A stretch of 64,000 nucleotides of DNA from Fimbriimonas sp. (GTDB lineage: Bacteria > Armatimonadota > Fimbriimonadia > Fimbriimonadales > Fimbriimonadaceae), in assembly GCA_031292555.1 (NCBI GenBank), contig JARLGV010000098.1, forward strand, positions 1 through 64,000. Direction: 5' to 3'. The position numbers and the translations under genes were made by a program. Positions 1-8,089 of the stretch are shown here, one piece after another (the first letter of the stretch is position 1; each line of letters starts with the position of its first letter). The notes under the pieces were generated by a model, which searched no databases, was not told the DNA's origin, and was given only the letters and a program-made list of their open reading frames with translations.

Positions 1-711
1 CCGTGACGCCGGCAGGAAACGGAGAAGCTGGAAGAGCAGGAACGCCAGGACAAACACTTGAAGACCGGAAGCGGTCACGATGTGAATGAGCCCGCTCTGC
101 TTGAGTTTCCGGCTATCCGATGGATCGACAATCGAGCCGGCGCCGAAGGTGATCGCATCGATCATTCGGGCCGACTGTGGCGGCAGAGTCCGATCGAAGA
201 ACTCGATCGAGCTTTCGCGCCAGTCGTCAGCAAGCCGGACAAGCCACGGCCCCTCGCGAAGTCGTTCGATCGACGGCATCTCCACTCGCCCTTCGATTCC
301 CATGACGACTTGGTAGGGCTCTCGGTCGGGGGTGGAAGGCAGTTCGATTCCGGACACACGAACCTCGTCTCCCAACGAAAAGACCGGGGCTGCGCCGGTC
401 ATCACTTCCAACGTTCTCGTGCCCAACCGAACATTGAATGTTTGACCTCCCACGCGTATTTTCGGCGCTGACGCGACCGTTCCTATGCCATGTATCGGCG
501 TCGCCTCGTCAATCGGCTTCGTCACAGTCGGCGCGATCAGAAGGCCGACGCCAAAAGCGATGGCAAGCCAGAGGCGCGCCGCAAGTGGACGAACTGCGAC
601 CAGCACGCCGCCGAGGATCAGCAAGACTGGCGGCAAGGCAACTGCCAGCAGGCCTACTACAAGCCCAATCAGGGCGGCGACTAGCGGTCGGGACTCAATC
701 TCTTCCCTCAT
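1..711 (-). CDS. comEC: ComEC/Rec2 DNA-uptake channel, N-terminal part (cut by left edge)
   Basis: ComEC forms the inner-membrane channel that brings single-stranded DNA into the cell during natural transformation. The reading frame is open from the ATG at 711 to the window edge (237 codons). It begins with a short basic/acidic head, then hydrophobic helices over about residues 9-65, a soluble DUF4131-like segment, and near residue 205 the sequence IHIVTASGLQVFVLAF, which matches the family's H-x-V-S-G-L-H-V region with Gln in place of the usual His. The start overlaps the end of the DUF721 gene by 17 nt, so it is probably co-transcribed with recF and dciA. The nuclease-like C-terminal part lies outside the window. 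Confidence 0.85.
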   Translation of the reverse strand, partial: MREEIESRPLVAALIGLVVGLLAVALPPVLLILGGVLVAVRPLAARLWLAIAFGVGLLIAPTVTKPIDEATPIHGIGTVASAPKIRVGGQTFNVRLGTRTLEVMTGAAPVFSLGDEVRVSGIELPSTPDREPYQVVMGIEGRVEMPSIERLREGPWLVRLADDWRESSIEFFDRTLPPQSARMIDAITFGAGSIVDPSDSRKLKQSGLIHIVTASGLQVFVLAFLLFQLLRFLPASR

Positions 712-1108
712 CCTTCCACCGGGCAAGTCTCCGTTCTGCAATCTCTCGGATACTCATGCTGCGAACGTCGCCTTGGTCGCTGTCCGCTGGAGCCGCACTC
801 GCGGGCGCCGGCCTTTCCGGCAATGGGCGAACACCAAACCTCACGTCTCGGAACAGTCCGGGCTCCCCGGACACGTCGCCAAGACGGCTCAGTATCTTGT
901 CCTTGATCATCCTTAGTTCTTGCGCCCATGCCGAGCCTTGAACCGCGACCCAAACTGTCCCACGTTCGTAGCGGTCCGGATGCGACCGCTCAGCCAACAT
1001 CTGTCCAACCACTTCGGGCCATCGGCGCATGGCCGCTTGAGCACGTCCGGCACGCAAAAGCTCGTCGTTATTAAGAGCCTTGGGCAGCACTTCCTTTACT
1101 TTTCTCAT
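695..1108 (-). CDS. dciA: DUF721 / DciA-family protein
   Basis: DUF721 proteins include DciA, the ancestral loader or regulator of the replicative helicase DnaB. The 137-residue product has the family core near residues 10-60, including AMRRWPEVVG and the later VWVAVQGSAWAQELRM, which are typical DUF721 blocks. I chose the ATG at 1108 because its first bases overlap the recF stop codon (ATGA arrangement), giving translational coupling. An upstream in-frame ATG at 1192 would overlap recF by 88 nt and adds no family sequence. The order recF-DUF721 is common near replication genes in other phyla; here comEC follows. Assignment to DciA specifically is by family and context. Confidence 0.8.
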   Translation of the reverse strand: MRKVKEVLPKALNNDELLRAGRAQAAMRRWPEVVGQMLAERSHPDRYERGTVWVAVQGSAWAQELRMIKDKILSRLGDVSGEPGLFRDVRFGVRPLPERPAPASAAPADSDQGDVRSMSIREIAERRLARWKDEGRD

Positions 1109-2250
1109 CGTTCCGTCACCCGTCCGTCGTCCACCTGAAACACCCGCGCATACTCGAGGATCCGCTTGCCGGCGGATGATGCTTCTGTACAAGTAAGGAC
1201 CGCCTGTCCTGCCTTTTCAAGCACGGCATCGACGAGCAGAGAGCGCCTCGATTCGTCGAGATCTGAGAGAATGTCGTCCAGCAGCAAAAGGGCCGGAATG
1301 CCTAGCTCACGCCTGATCACGCCGAGAGCGGCGAGTTTGATCGAGATCACGGCGGTGCGCTGCTGTCCTTGCGAGCCGAACGAACGACCGTCCCGCCCGC
1401 CCACCTTGATTCCCAAATCGTCCCGGTGGGGGCCCACGCTGGAACCTCCCCGTGCGACATCGGCGTGGCGGGAAGACACAAGGGCGTTTCGCAGCTCGTC
1501 CGGTTCGATTGCCGGGTCTTTAGGTTCGATACAAAGCGCGATCGTTTCGCCTCCTCCGATCTTCTCGTGCGACTCGATGGCAAACGGCTCAAGCTGAGTT
1601 ACGAATTCCGCTCGGGCCCGGCGCAGGGCGGAACCGTGAATCGACAATTGATCTTCCCAGGGCTCATACATTTCTGGCGGCTGCATCCATTCCCGGGAAT
1701 CACGCAGCAAGGCGTTTCTTTGCTCCAGAGCGCGCTTGTAGTGCGTCAGGTGTCTCAAGTATCCCGGATAGAGCGCGCTGAGCTCCAGATCGAGAAAAAG
1801 CCGGCGATCCGCCGGCTCGCCTCGAACGATCGCCATATCGGCTGAACTCACACAAACGCAAGGCAGTCTTCCGATCAAGTCGGCCGCTCTTGGCAAGCCG
1901 AGCCCGTTGATCGACGCTCGCTTGCGAATGCCTGCTTCCAGAACCACGGAAAGCTTCGTCTCGGACCCGTCCAACTCGACGGTCACGTGGGCTCGCGTTG
2001 CCCCTTGGAGGATCGCGTCCGAGTCCCTCTGTCCCCTCAGGAGTCGGGTGGTCGATACAAGGTAAATCGCCTCCAGGAAGTTCGTCTTGCCTTGAGCGTT
2101 TTGACCGGCAAGAACGTTGAATCCTTTCCCTAGCCGGACCGTCTCATTCTCATAGTTCCGAAACCCTTCGAGATGAACCGATGCCACCTCAAGGTTTCGT
2201 CCGGTTCGCTCCTTTTCCCCAACCGTATTAAGAGAATTAGTGTTTGTCAT
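1105..2250 (-). CDS. recF: DNA replication and repair protein RecF
   Basis: RecF is an SMC-like ABC ATPase that binds gapped DNA and, with RecO and RecR, loads RecA. Visible motifs are a Walker A (GQNAQGKT, about residues 49-56), the ABC signature region with GSQGQQRT, and a Walker B/D-loop region (LLLLDDILSDLDESR). The 381-residue length is normal. The first 20 residues are poorly conserved, so a start nearer HLEGFRNY is possible, but no better-supported start codon is evident. It is the first gene of a recF-dciA-comEC run. No dnaA or dnaN is adjacent, although a cluster of DnaA-box-like sequences lies directly upstream. Confidence 0.95.
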   Translation of the reverse strand: MTNTNSLNTVGEKERTGRNLEVASVHLEGFRNYENETVRLGKGFNVLAGQNAQGKTNFLEAIYLVSTTRLLRGQRDSDAILQGATRAHVTVELDGSETKLSVVLEAGIRKRASINGLGLPRAADLIGRLPCVCVSSADMAIVRGEPADRRLFLDLELSALYPGYLRHLTHYKRALEQRNALLRDSREWMQPPEMYEPWEDQLSIHGSALRRARAEFVTQLEPFAIESHEKIGGGETIALCIEPKDPAIEPDELRNALVSSRHADVARGGSSVGPHRDDLGIKVGGRDGRSFGSQGQQRTAVISIKLAALGVIRRELGIPALLLLDDILSDLDESRRSLLVDAVLEKAGQAVLTCTEASSAGKRILEYARVFQVDDGRVTER

Positions 2251-2496
2251 GAGATTTACCGTTACTGTTAAGGCGGTCGATAATGTGGAAAACCTCAGTC
2301 GAAACTTGAACTTTGAAGGGTTGGAACCTCCAAAAGGAACCTAAATCGGCGAAAACATTGAACAGGTCCGACGTGGAAAACCACGTGGATAACTGCGCGA
2401 AAGTACAACTTTGATTTGTGAGTTCTTAACACAAGATTCTCCCCTTCCAGTCGTGCACACGGTATCCACATGCGGAACTCCCGAATCCTGAATAAG
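2251..2496. promoter_or_regulatory. DnaA-box-like cluster between recF and the RDD gene
   Basis: This 246-bp gap contains four 9-mers close to the DnaA box TTATCCACA: 2284-2292 (reverse complement TTTTCCACA, one mismatch), 2372-2380 (TTTTCCACG, two mismatches), 2384-2392 (TTATCCACG, one mismatch) and 2462-2470 (GTATCCACA, one mismatch). The recF-proximal end is AT-rich. This could be an origin, a DnaA-controlled promoter or a titration site. The assignment is by motif only. Confidence 0.45.
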
Positions 2497-3240
2497 TCAT
2501 AGCAACCCGTGTTGCCGGCCATATTTCATGACGACGGCCTCGGCAAGGTAGATGGGGTGGACATTAGGCAGAGCCGGCACGTTGCGTCGTCTAGCAATCG
2601 GCGCCCACAGGTCGTCCGTCATCCGATCCTGGGTCGGCCCAGGAAGCTCGGGAAACCGATCGCAAAATCGTCGTAGCGCATAGTACTCCTCTTGCGTCAT
2701 GCCTCTCAGTTCGCCGACGAAGTTCTCGAGCGGATGGATGCCGACCGTATGGGGGGCGACGGTGAAGGGTTGTGGTCGATGCTCGTGGCAGACGACGGTG
2801 TTGGATACCAAGTCGCCAAGTCGCTGCGACTTCGCGTTCGTGAATATGGCCAGGAAGCCGACGAAATAGGGCCCTGGCAGCATGTCTGCCGGGCGCATCA
2901 GGTTGCGGCCCAATGCGGCGAGGAAATTGACGGGAGTGCCGTCCGCCATTCGAACACGGATCCCGAACGCCTTCTTACCAATCGTCTGTCCGTTCAGCAT
3001 GCCCTCAAGCAGGATGAAATAGGCAAAGGGCAAGACGAAAGACATGAACAAAACGAACCCGGTTGCGAGTTGACTATCGAGGAGCGAGCCGACTGCGGCG
3101 CAGAGCCAAGAGAACCCGAAGGTGACCGCACCGACCAAGACCAAGTCGAGAAAATGCGCGCCGATGCGACTTCCCAGGCCCGCAAGCCGGTAAGTTAGGA
3201 TCGTCTTCTCTGGGCTCAGGATCGTGAGGTCTTGATCCAT
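2497..3240 (-). CDS. RDD-family membrane protein
   Basis: The 247-residue product starts with a soluble stretch and then has the RDD signature (R at the start of helix 1, Asp-Asp-like residues within it: GSRIGAHFLDLVLVG), followed by three or more hydrophobic helices to about residue 140 and a hydrophilic C-terminal tail of about 100 residues. RDD proteins are of mixed, mostly unknown function; some act as small-solute exchangers or membrane anchors. In other genomes RDD genes cluster with DUF58 and SpoIIM genes. Here the DUF58 gene is divergent, only 29 bp away, and a SpoIIM gene lies at 49035. The start has no Shine-Dalgarno site but has GGTAGCAT six bases upstream. Confidence 0.85.
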   Translation of the reverse strand: MDQDLTILSPEKTILTYRLAGLGSRIGAHFLDLVLVGAVTFGFSWLCAAVGSLLDSQLATGFVLFMSFVLPFAYFILLEGMLNGQTIGKKAFGIRVRMADGTPVNFLAALGRNLMRPADMLPGPYFVGFLAIFTNAKSQRLGDLVSNTVVCHEHRPQPFTVAPHTVGIHPLENFVGELRGMTQEEYYALRRFCDRFPELPGPTQDRMTDDLWAPIARRRNVPALPNVHPIYLAEAVVMKYGRQHGLL

Positions 3241-3246
3241 GGGTGG

Positions 3247-3254
3247 ATGCTACC
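3247..3254 (-). promoter_or_regulatory. Candidate -10 box (GGTAGCAT) for leaderless RDD mRNA
   Basis: On the minus strand GGTAGCAT ends 6 nt before the ATG at 3240. That places the transcription start at or near the start codon. The same arrangement recurs before many genes in this window. Confidence 0.45.
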
Positions 3255-3269
3255 TGCGAGAATTCACAG

Positions 3270-4577
3270 ATGGTACCGACCAAGCGTTTCTGGATGATGG
3301 TGGCGGCGGGAATTCCCCTTGCCGCGATTAGCGCTTGGGTCGGAAGCCCGATGATCGGAGTTGCCTACGACATCTTGCTTGTCGGAACGGCATTCGCTTC
3401 GACCTTCTTCGCGCCGTCGACGGCAAGGCTCTCGGTGAGGCGCCGGCTGGACTCGGTCCTTTCCGTGCGTGCCTCCAATCGAATCGTCCTTGTCGTCGAG
3501 AATGGTGGTCAACAACCGGTGACGGGAGTTTTGCGTGACGAACCGCCGCCTTTCTTCGATGTCAACCAACGCGAGTTTCGGATAGACGTGTCTCCCCGCC
3601 GGCCGCTCGAGCTGGCCTATCACGTTACGCCCTATGAGCGCGGCTCGGAGCGATTTCGGGGGACCTTTCTGAGAATCGACTGCCCCCTCGGTTTGGCCGT
3701 CAAGCAGGTCCGTCTGCCGACCGAGCAACCGGTCCGGGTGTATCCGAACGTGCTTGCGCTACGCGAATTCGATCTGCTGAAGCAGCAGGGCAGGTTACGC
3801 GAATTGGGTATTCGGCGGTCCCGGGCCCGGGGCCTTGGGACGGACTTCGAGTCGCTACGCGACTATGCGGACGGAGACGATTACCGGAAGATCGACTGGA
3901 AGGCCTCAGCGAGACGCGGAAAGTTGGTCGTGCGGCAATACGAACAGGAACGCAACCAGTGCGTCATTCTGTGTATCGACGTGGGGCGTCACATGCTCGC
4001 CGAGGTGGACGGAGTGAGAAAGCTAGACCATGTGCTGGATGCGCTCCTTATGCTCACGAATGCCGCTGCAATGGCGGGCGACTTCGTCGGATTGCTCGTC
4101 TATGCCGATAGCGTTCGCCGCTATATTCCGCCCCGCAAAGGCCGAGGGCAGGTCGGGGTGATCATCGAGGCAATCCACGATCTTGTCGCGGAGCCGGTCG
4201 AATCGGATCCGATCGCCGCATTCTCGTATCTCTCCAGTCGATGGAAGCGCCGGTCCTTGATCGTGAACTTCACCGACTACGAAGATCCCGACCGCGCGCG
4301 CGAATTGTCGCTTGCGATCGGCCCACTAGCCCGACGGCACCTCACGCTGATTTGCCGGGTTCAGGACCCACGGATTGACGAAGTCCTCAAGATGCCGGTT
4401 GAAACAGTGCCTGAGATGTACCGGAAGGCGGCCGCCAATTTCTTGATGGAGGATCGTCGTGCTGCTACTTCGATCGTCGGAATGGCCGGAATTCGGAACC
4501 TCGATTCAGAGCCGCAGGACCTTGCCACCAACCTCGTGAGCTACTACTTCCACGTAAAGGAGCGAAGTCTCCTCTGA
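3270..4577 (+). CDS. DUF58 domain-containing protein
   Basis: The 435-residue protein has two N-terminal hydrophobic helices (about residues 8-45), a beta-rich middle, and the DUF58 core with GTDFESLRDYADGDDYRKIDWKASAR, the family hallmark (about residues 190-215), followed by a von Willebrand A-like fold with a DxGxxM-type line (CIDVGRHM). DUF58 proteins usually work with MoxR AAA+ ATPases; no MoxR gene is in the window. The ATG at 3270 is preferred over a GTG at 3243, which would nearly abut the divergent RDD start. ATGs at 3294 and 3297 are also possible. Confidence 0.88.
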   Translation: MVPTKRFWMMVAAGIPLAAISAWVGSPMIGVAYDILLVGTAFASTFFAPSTARLSVRRRLDSVLSVRASNRIVLVVENGGQQPVTGVLRDEPPPFFDVNQREFRIDVSPRRPLELAYHVTPYERGSERFRGTFLRIDCPLGLAVKQVRLPTEQPVRVYPNVLALREFDLLKQQGRLRELGIRRSRARGLGTDFESLRDYADGDDYRKIDWKASARRGKLVVRQYEQERNQCVILCIDVGRHMLAEVDGVRKLDHVLDALLMLTNAAAMAGDFVGLLVYADSVRRYIPPRKGRGQVGVIIEAIHDLVAEPVESDPIAAFSYLSSRWKRRSLIVNFTDYEDPDRARELSLAIGPLARRHLTLICRVQDPRIDEVLKMPVETVPEMYRKAAANFLMEDRRAATSIVGMAGIRNLDSEPQDLATNLVSYYFHVKERSLL

Positions 4578-4614
4578 TCGGGTGCGAGCTCGCGGTCTGC
4601 CAAACTGGTGAGCT

Positions 4615-5001
4615 ATGGCGAAATCCCTGCACGACTTTGTCTCCGAAGCGCTCAAAACCGTGAGCGAAGTGACGCCCGAAGAGGTAATTGAAATCCAGCG
4701 GTCGGGTGGATACAAGATCCTTGACGTTAGGGAGCCTAACGAATATGGGGATGGACACCTGGTTGGCGCCGTGAATATTCCGCGTGGGTTTCTCGAAGTA
4801 AAGGCCGATTTGGAGCATTACAAGCGCGATGAGAGCCTCGCAGACCGCACTCAGAAGATTGTCTGTTACTGCGGAGGAGGCCACCGAAGCGCTCTCGCCG
4901 CGAAAACTCTCATGGAGATGGGCTTCGAACACGTTCGCAGCATGAAGGAGGGCTGGACCGGTTGGACCGCCAGGGGTCTGCCAACAACCAAAGACGAATA
5001 G
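4615..5001 (+). CDS. Rhodanese-like domain protein
   Basis: The 128-residue single-domain protein has the rhodanese fold: ILDVREPNEYGDGHLVGAVNIP (about residues 38-60), and the active-site loop with catalytic Cys in VCYCGGGHRSALAA (about residues 83-96). Such proteins carry persulfide sulfur or act as sulfurtransferases in the cytoplasm; no signal peptide is seen. The closing segment GFEHVRSMKEGWTGW is the usual C-terminal rhodanese helix. It follows the DUF58 gene by 37 nt on the same strand, and no functional link is obvious. Confidence 0.92.
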   Translation: MAKSLHDFVSEALKTVSEVTPEEVIEIQRSGGYKILDVREPNEYGDGHLVGAVNIPRGFLEVKADLEHYKRDESLADRTQKIVCYCGGGHRSALAAKTLMEMGFEHVRSMKEGWTGWTARGLPTTKDE

Positions 5002-5055
5002 CATCCCGCAAAACCAACGGGTTGCCGCCGAAAGGACGTGAGGCATACTGGGTCC

Positions 5056-5445
5056 ATGCGACCCTACCTTATTGCAATCGCCTTATTCGCAATCGCGGCA
5101 GCCGGCTGCGCGCCGTCGCGCGCTTCTGAGGTGGTGGGGACGTGGAAAGGCGCAGCGCCCGAAAGAAAGACCGACAGCGCCGTCGACGGGTTCAAGAACT
5201 TCGTCTCAGGCATGGTGAGCGGAATGATGTCGTTCGAATTCAACGACAAGGGACGGTTCAAGATGACTGTCTTGCTCTCGAGCCAAGAAGGCAACTACAC
5301 GGTTTCGGGCAGCGACGTCAAGATTGAGAGCGACGACGGTAAAACCAAGGCTGACCTCGTGCTGAGCAGCGACGGCAAGACGCTCACGTCTCGAAAGGAC
5401 TTTGCCTCCGACAACGTGTTCGTCCTTAAGAAGGAAGCAAACTGA
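5056..5445 (+). CDS. Small lipoprotein, paralogue of the one at 34038-34490
   Basis: The 129-residue product begins with a signal peptide and lipobox (IAAAGC), so it is probably an envelope lipoprotein. The mature part reads as a small beta-rich domain: VVGTWKG near the start, SFEFNDKGRFKM in the middle, and LVLSSDGKTLTS near the end. The same three blocks occur in the lipoprotein encoded at 34038-34490 (VIGKWNG, TFEFKSDHAFT, MTLSSDGKTLTM), so the two are paralogues. I chose the ATG at 5056, directly before the signal peptide, over an upstream ATG at 5038. CATACT lies six bases before it. Function unknown. Confidence 0.8.
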   Translation: MRPYLIAIALFAIAAAGCAPSRASEVVGTWKGAAPERKTDSAVDGFKNFVSGMVSGMMSFEFNDKGRFKMTVLLSSQEGNYTVSGSDVKIESDDGKTKADLVLSSDGKTLTSRKDFASDNVFVLKKEAN

Positions 5446-5451
5446 CGCGAC

Positions 5452-6471
5452 TCAGAGCACGATGCCGGCTCGTGTGATGTCGTGAAGGTGGATCATGCCG
5501 ATCGGGCGATGATCTTCGTCGACGACCGGCAGTTCGATGATCTTGAACGCCTCTAGAATTTCGAGCGCCTTGACCGCCATCATGTCTGGTCGGGCGACTT
5601 TCGGATCCCTGGTCATAAGCTTCGAAACCGGAATGCGTAGATCGTTCTCGCCGCGATTCAGATAGCGGCGCAGGTCGCCGTCCGCGAAGAAACCGACGAG
5701 CTTGCCCGTCTCGTCTACGACGCTTGTAGCGGCCAGCTTCGAACGCGTCATCACGAACAGAGCGTCCTGAACGGGGCTGTCCTCCTTCACGATCGGGTTC
5801 TCCTCGCCTCGGTGCATCAAGTCGGCGACTTTGGTCAGGAGCTTTCGCCCAAGGGAGCCTCCCGGATGCCTAAGCGCATAGTCTTGAGGGCCGAAGCCGC
5901 GGGCCTCGAGGAGGACGAGGGCCAACGTATCGGAGAGCGCAAGCATGGCGGTCGTACTCGACGTGGGAGCGAGATTCATCGGGCACGCCTCCTCCTCGAT
6001 TGGGAGCACAAGGGCCACGTCTGAGTTCTTGGCCAATTCCGAATCGGAATTGGAGGTGACGGCGATCAGGCCCGCCTTCACATGGCGGATGTAGGGGATG
6101 ATCCTCAAAACTTCTTCGGTCTGACCTCGGTGGGAAAAGGCAACGATGACATCGTCGCCAGTAATCATGCCAAGGTCGCCGTGAACTGCCTCCGCAGGAT
6201 GAACGAAAAACGACGGCGTGCCGGTGGAGGCGAATGTGGCAGCCGCCTTCTTGGCGATAAGCCCCGCCTTGCCCATGCCCGTCGTGATAACGCGGTCCGA
6301 GCAGCCGAGAAGCATCCGGATTGCCGACAGAAATTCTGGCCCGATCGTCCGATCCACCGAAGCAACTGCTTCGGTCTCCATCCGTATCACGCGCCGGGCC
6401 GCATTCAGCAGCTTTTCGTCGTTCAAGCCTGCGCCACTCGTAGAAACTCCTCTTCCGCTTCCTTGCACCAT
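5452..6471 (-). CDS. kdsD: KdsD/KpsF-family sugar isomerase (arabinose-5-phosphate isomerase)
   Basis: The product has an N-terminal SIS domain (VITTGMGKAGLIAKKAA near residue 60; AEAVHGDLGMI; SHRGQTEEVL) and two C-terminal CBS repeats (about residues 215-330), the standard KdsD layout. The family interconverts ribulose-5-phosphate and arabinose-5-phosphate, the first step toward Kdo. It is the last gene of the E2-PHP-SDR-ADH operon. The ATG at 6471 overlaps the upstream gene by 49 nt; a TTG at 6426 overlapping that gene's TGA by two bases is an attractive coupled start (324 residues). In this setting it may serve sugar-phosphate catabolism instead of lipopolysaccharide synthesis. Confidence 0.88.
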   Translation of the reverse strand: MVQGSGRGVSTSGAGLNDEKLLNAARRVIRMETEAVASVDRTIGPEFLSAIRMLLGCSDRVITTGMGKAGLIAKKAAATFASTGTPSFFVHPAEAVHGDLGMITGDDVIVAFSHRGQTEEVLRIIPYIRHVKAGLIAVTSNSDSELAKNSDVALVLPIEEEACPMNLAPTSSTTAMLALSDTLALVLLEARGFGPQDYALRHPGGSLGRKLLTKVADLMHRGEENPIVKEDSPVQDALFVMTRSKLAATSVVDETGKLVGFFADGDLRRYLNRGENDLRIPVSKLMTRDPKVARPDMMAVKALEILEAFKIIELPVVDEDHRPIGMIHLHDITRAGIVL

Positions 6472-8072
6472 TGTCCGTTCCTTAGTTTGGCCGCAACGGT
6501 GGGGAATTGGTTGGGCAAGTCGACGAGCGAGACGAGGCCAACCTCGTGAATGAACGGATAGACGATGATCTTCCCGTCGAGCGTCCGGTTCTCGACTGCC
6601 GCAAGGCCGTCCTTTGCCCCCGCCATGCCGGAGATGGCGGCCACGGACGTGTTCGTATCCAGCGCGCCGCTCGTGACCTTAGCGAGAACGGCCCGCATGT
6701 CTTGGGGCTCTGAGCCGCTCGTGCCGAACAGAAACACCTGACGTTCAATGAGGGTGTCGAGATCGAGAGGATGCTTGACGGGAGCTGGAATGCCGGCAAA
6801 GATGTTGACGATCGCGCCCGGCTTCGAACGCTGGATCGAATCCTCGACTAGCACGGGGATTGGCGCCATCAACGCGAAGTAGGTGAACTTCTCATCGGCT
6901 GGTAGGGCTCGGGAGTCGGAAGTCGAGAAAGACGGTCCAGATTTGCCGATCGCCTCGACCTTTCGGGCGACCGTCTGCAATCGATTCTCGTCGACGTCGG
7001 TAGCGACGACGGCGACTCCATGCAGGCCAGCGGAAAGATCGCGAATCACGTGCATCTGGCCCATCGGCCCGCCTGCTCCCGCGATCAGGATGCGGTCGTT
7101 CGGACGAATCTCGCCGTTCTTGGGAATCATCGCGTAGCTCGCGAGCGGATCGGTCCCTGTCGTTCCGACCCATCGCGTCCCGCCGTAGTGGATGCGTCCG
7201 ACGCCCACCGTTACCGGCTTGCCGATTTTCTTGCCGCCGAGGACGACATTAATCACTGCGCCCTTGGCGAGCTTGTCGTTGAGGATTTCGATCGTGGCCG
7301 CGTCGTGGCCGAAGTAAACGATATCGTCGTAAGACTCGTCGGCTACCTCAGTTAGGTCGCTGACCCGATTGCCCGACAACGAACCTGCCGCGGTTCCTGC
7401 GACCATGATCGAGGCGTCAACCGATTGGGCTAGCTTCGAGGCTGCTTCAACTGCAGCCGGATCGTCCACGACGATGAGGAGATTTCCTCCGTTCTTGATG
7501 GAGCATCGCGAGGTGCTGGCGTAGGAGTTCTCGACACAGGCCCAGGGCTCGACTAGGGCGACAGCGGAATCGCCGCGCGAATCGTCTACCCGGATCATAT
7601 ACCCTTCCGGCTCGTCGGGATCGCCAATAACGCGTTCGTCGAGCAGGATGTACTCCTGCAGCCCTCCCTCGAAGTTGTAGCCGAATGCGCCGTTCGACCC
7701 GGCCGTCTTCAACGGGCGGTAGTCGGCCTGAACGATGTACCGGTCGCCGAGCGTATAGTGCCGGACCTTGTCGCCAACCGCGACGACGCGGCAAACTACC
7801 TCGTGACCGGGCACCGTCGGTTTCTCGCCCGGCACATAGCTGGGGATCTCTGCCAGGACCTCGGTCGTAAGTCCGGTTAGGATTTCGCTCTTCCGTACGT
7901 GACCGCTGAACTGGGCAAGCAGCTTCAGATCGGAGAAGCAGAGGCCGACCGCCTCGGTCTTAACGAGGATTTGGTGCGGTCCACAAGGCGGGACCGGCTT
8001 GCTGTCGTTGAGAGTCAACTCGCCGGGACCGACAAGCTGCACGGCGAACTGGGTTTCGGGGATGAGGGCCAT
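6423..8072 (-). CDS. Zinc-dependent alcohol/polyol dehydrogenase, long form
   Basis: The 549-residue product opens with a GroES-like alcohol dehydrogenase domain. Probable catalytic zinc ligands are Cys45 (GLCFSDLK), His90-Glu91 (PGHEVV) and the Glu of VEPWACVENSY. The structural four-Cys zinc lobe is not visible. After this come two Rossmann-like stretches instead of one: GGNLLIVVDDPAAVEAA and, later, DRILIAGAGGPMGQMHV. This makes it about 200 residues longer than common sorbitol-type dehydrogenases. The start ATG at 8072 has AGGAG about 9 nt upstream and follows the SDR gene by 17 nt. It probably oxidises a sugar alcohol or sugar phosphate in the cluster's pathway; substrate unknown. Confidence 0.82.
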   Translation of the reverse strand: MALIPETQFAVQLVGPGELTLNDSKPVPPCGPHQILVKTEAVGLCFSDLKLLAQFSGHVRKSEILTGLTTEVLAEIPSYVPGEKPTVPGHEVVCRVVAVGDKVRHYTLGDRYIVQADYRPLKTAGSNGAFGYNFEGGLQEYILLDERVIGDPDEPEGYMIRVDDSRGDSAVALVEPWACVENSYASTSRCSIKNGGNLLIVVDDPAAVEAASKLAQSVDASIMVAGTAAGSLSGNRVSDLTEVADESYDDIVYFGHDAATIEILNDKLAKGAVINVVLGGKKIGKPVTVGVGRIHYGGTRWVGTTGTDPLASYAMIPKNGEIRPNDRILIAGAGGPMGQMHVIRDLSAGLHGVAVVATDVDENRLQTVARKVEAIGKSGPSFSTSDSRALPADEKFTYFALMAPIPVLVEDSIQRSKPGAIVNIFAGIPAPVKHPLDLDTLIERQVFLFGTSGSEPQDMRAVLAKVTSGALDTNTSVAAISGMAGAKDGLAAVENRTLDGKIIVYPFIHEVGLVSLVDLPNQFPTVAAKLRNGQWCKEAEEEFLRVAQA

Positions 8073-8089
8073 CAGAGGTTTCTCCTGGT

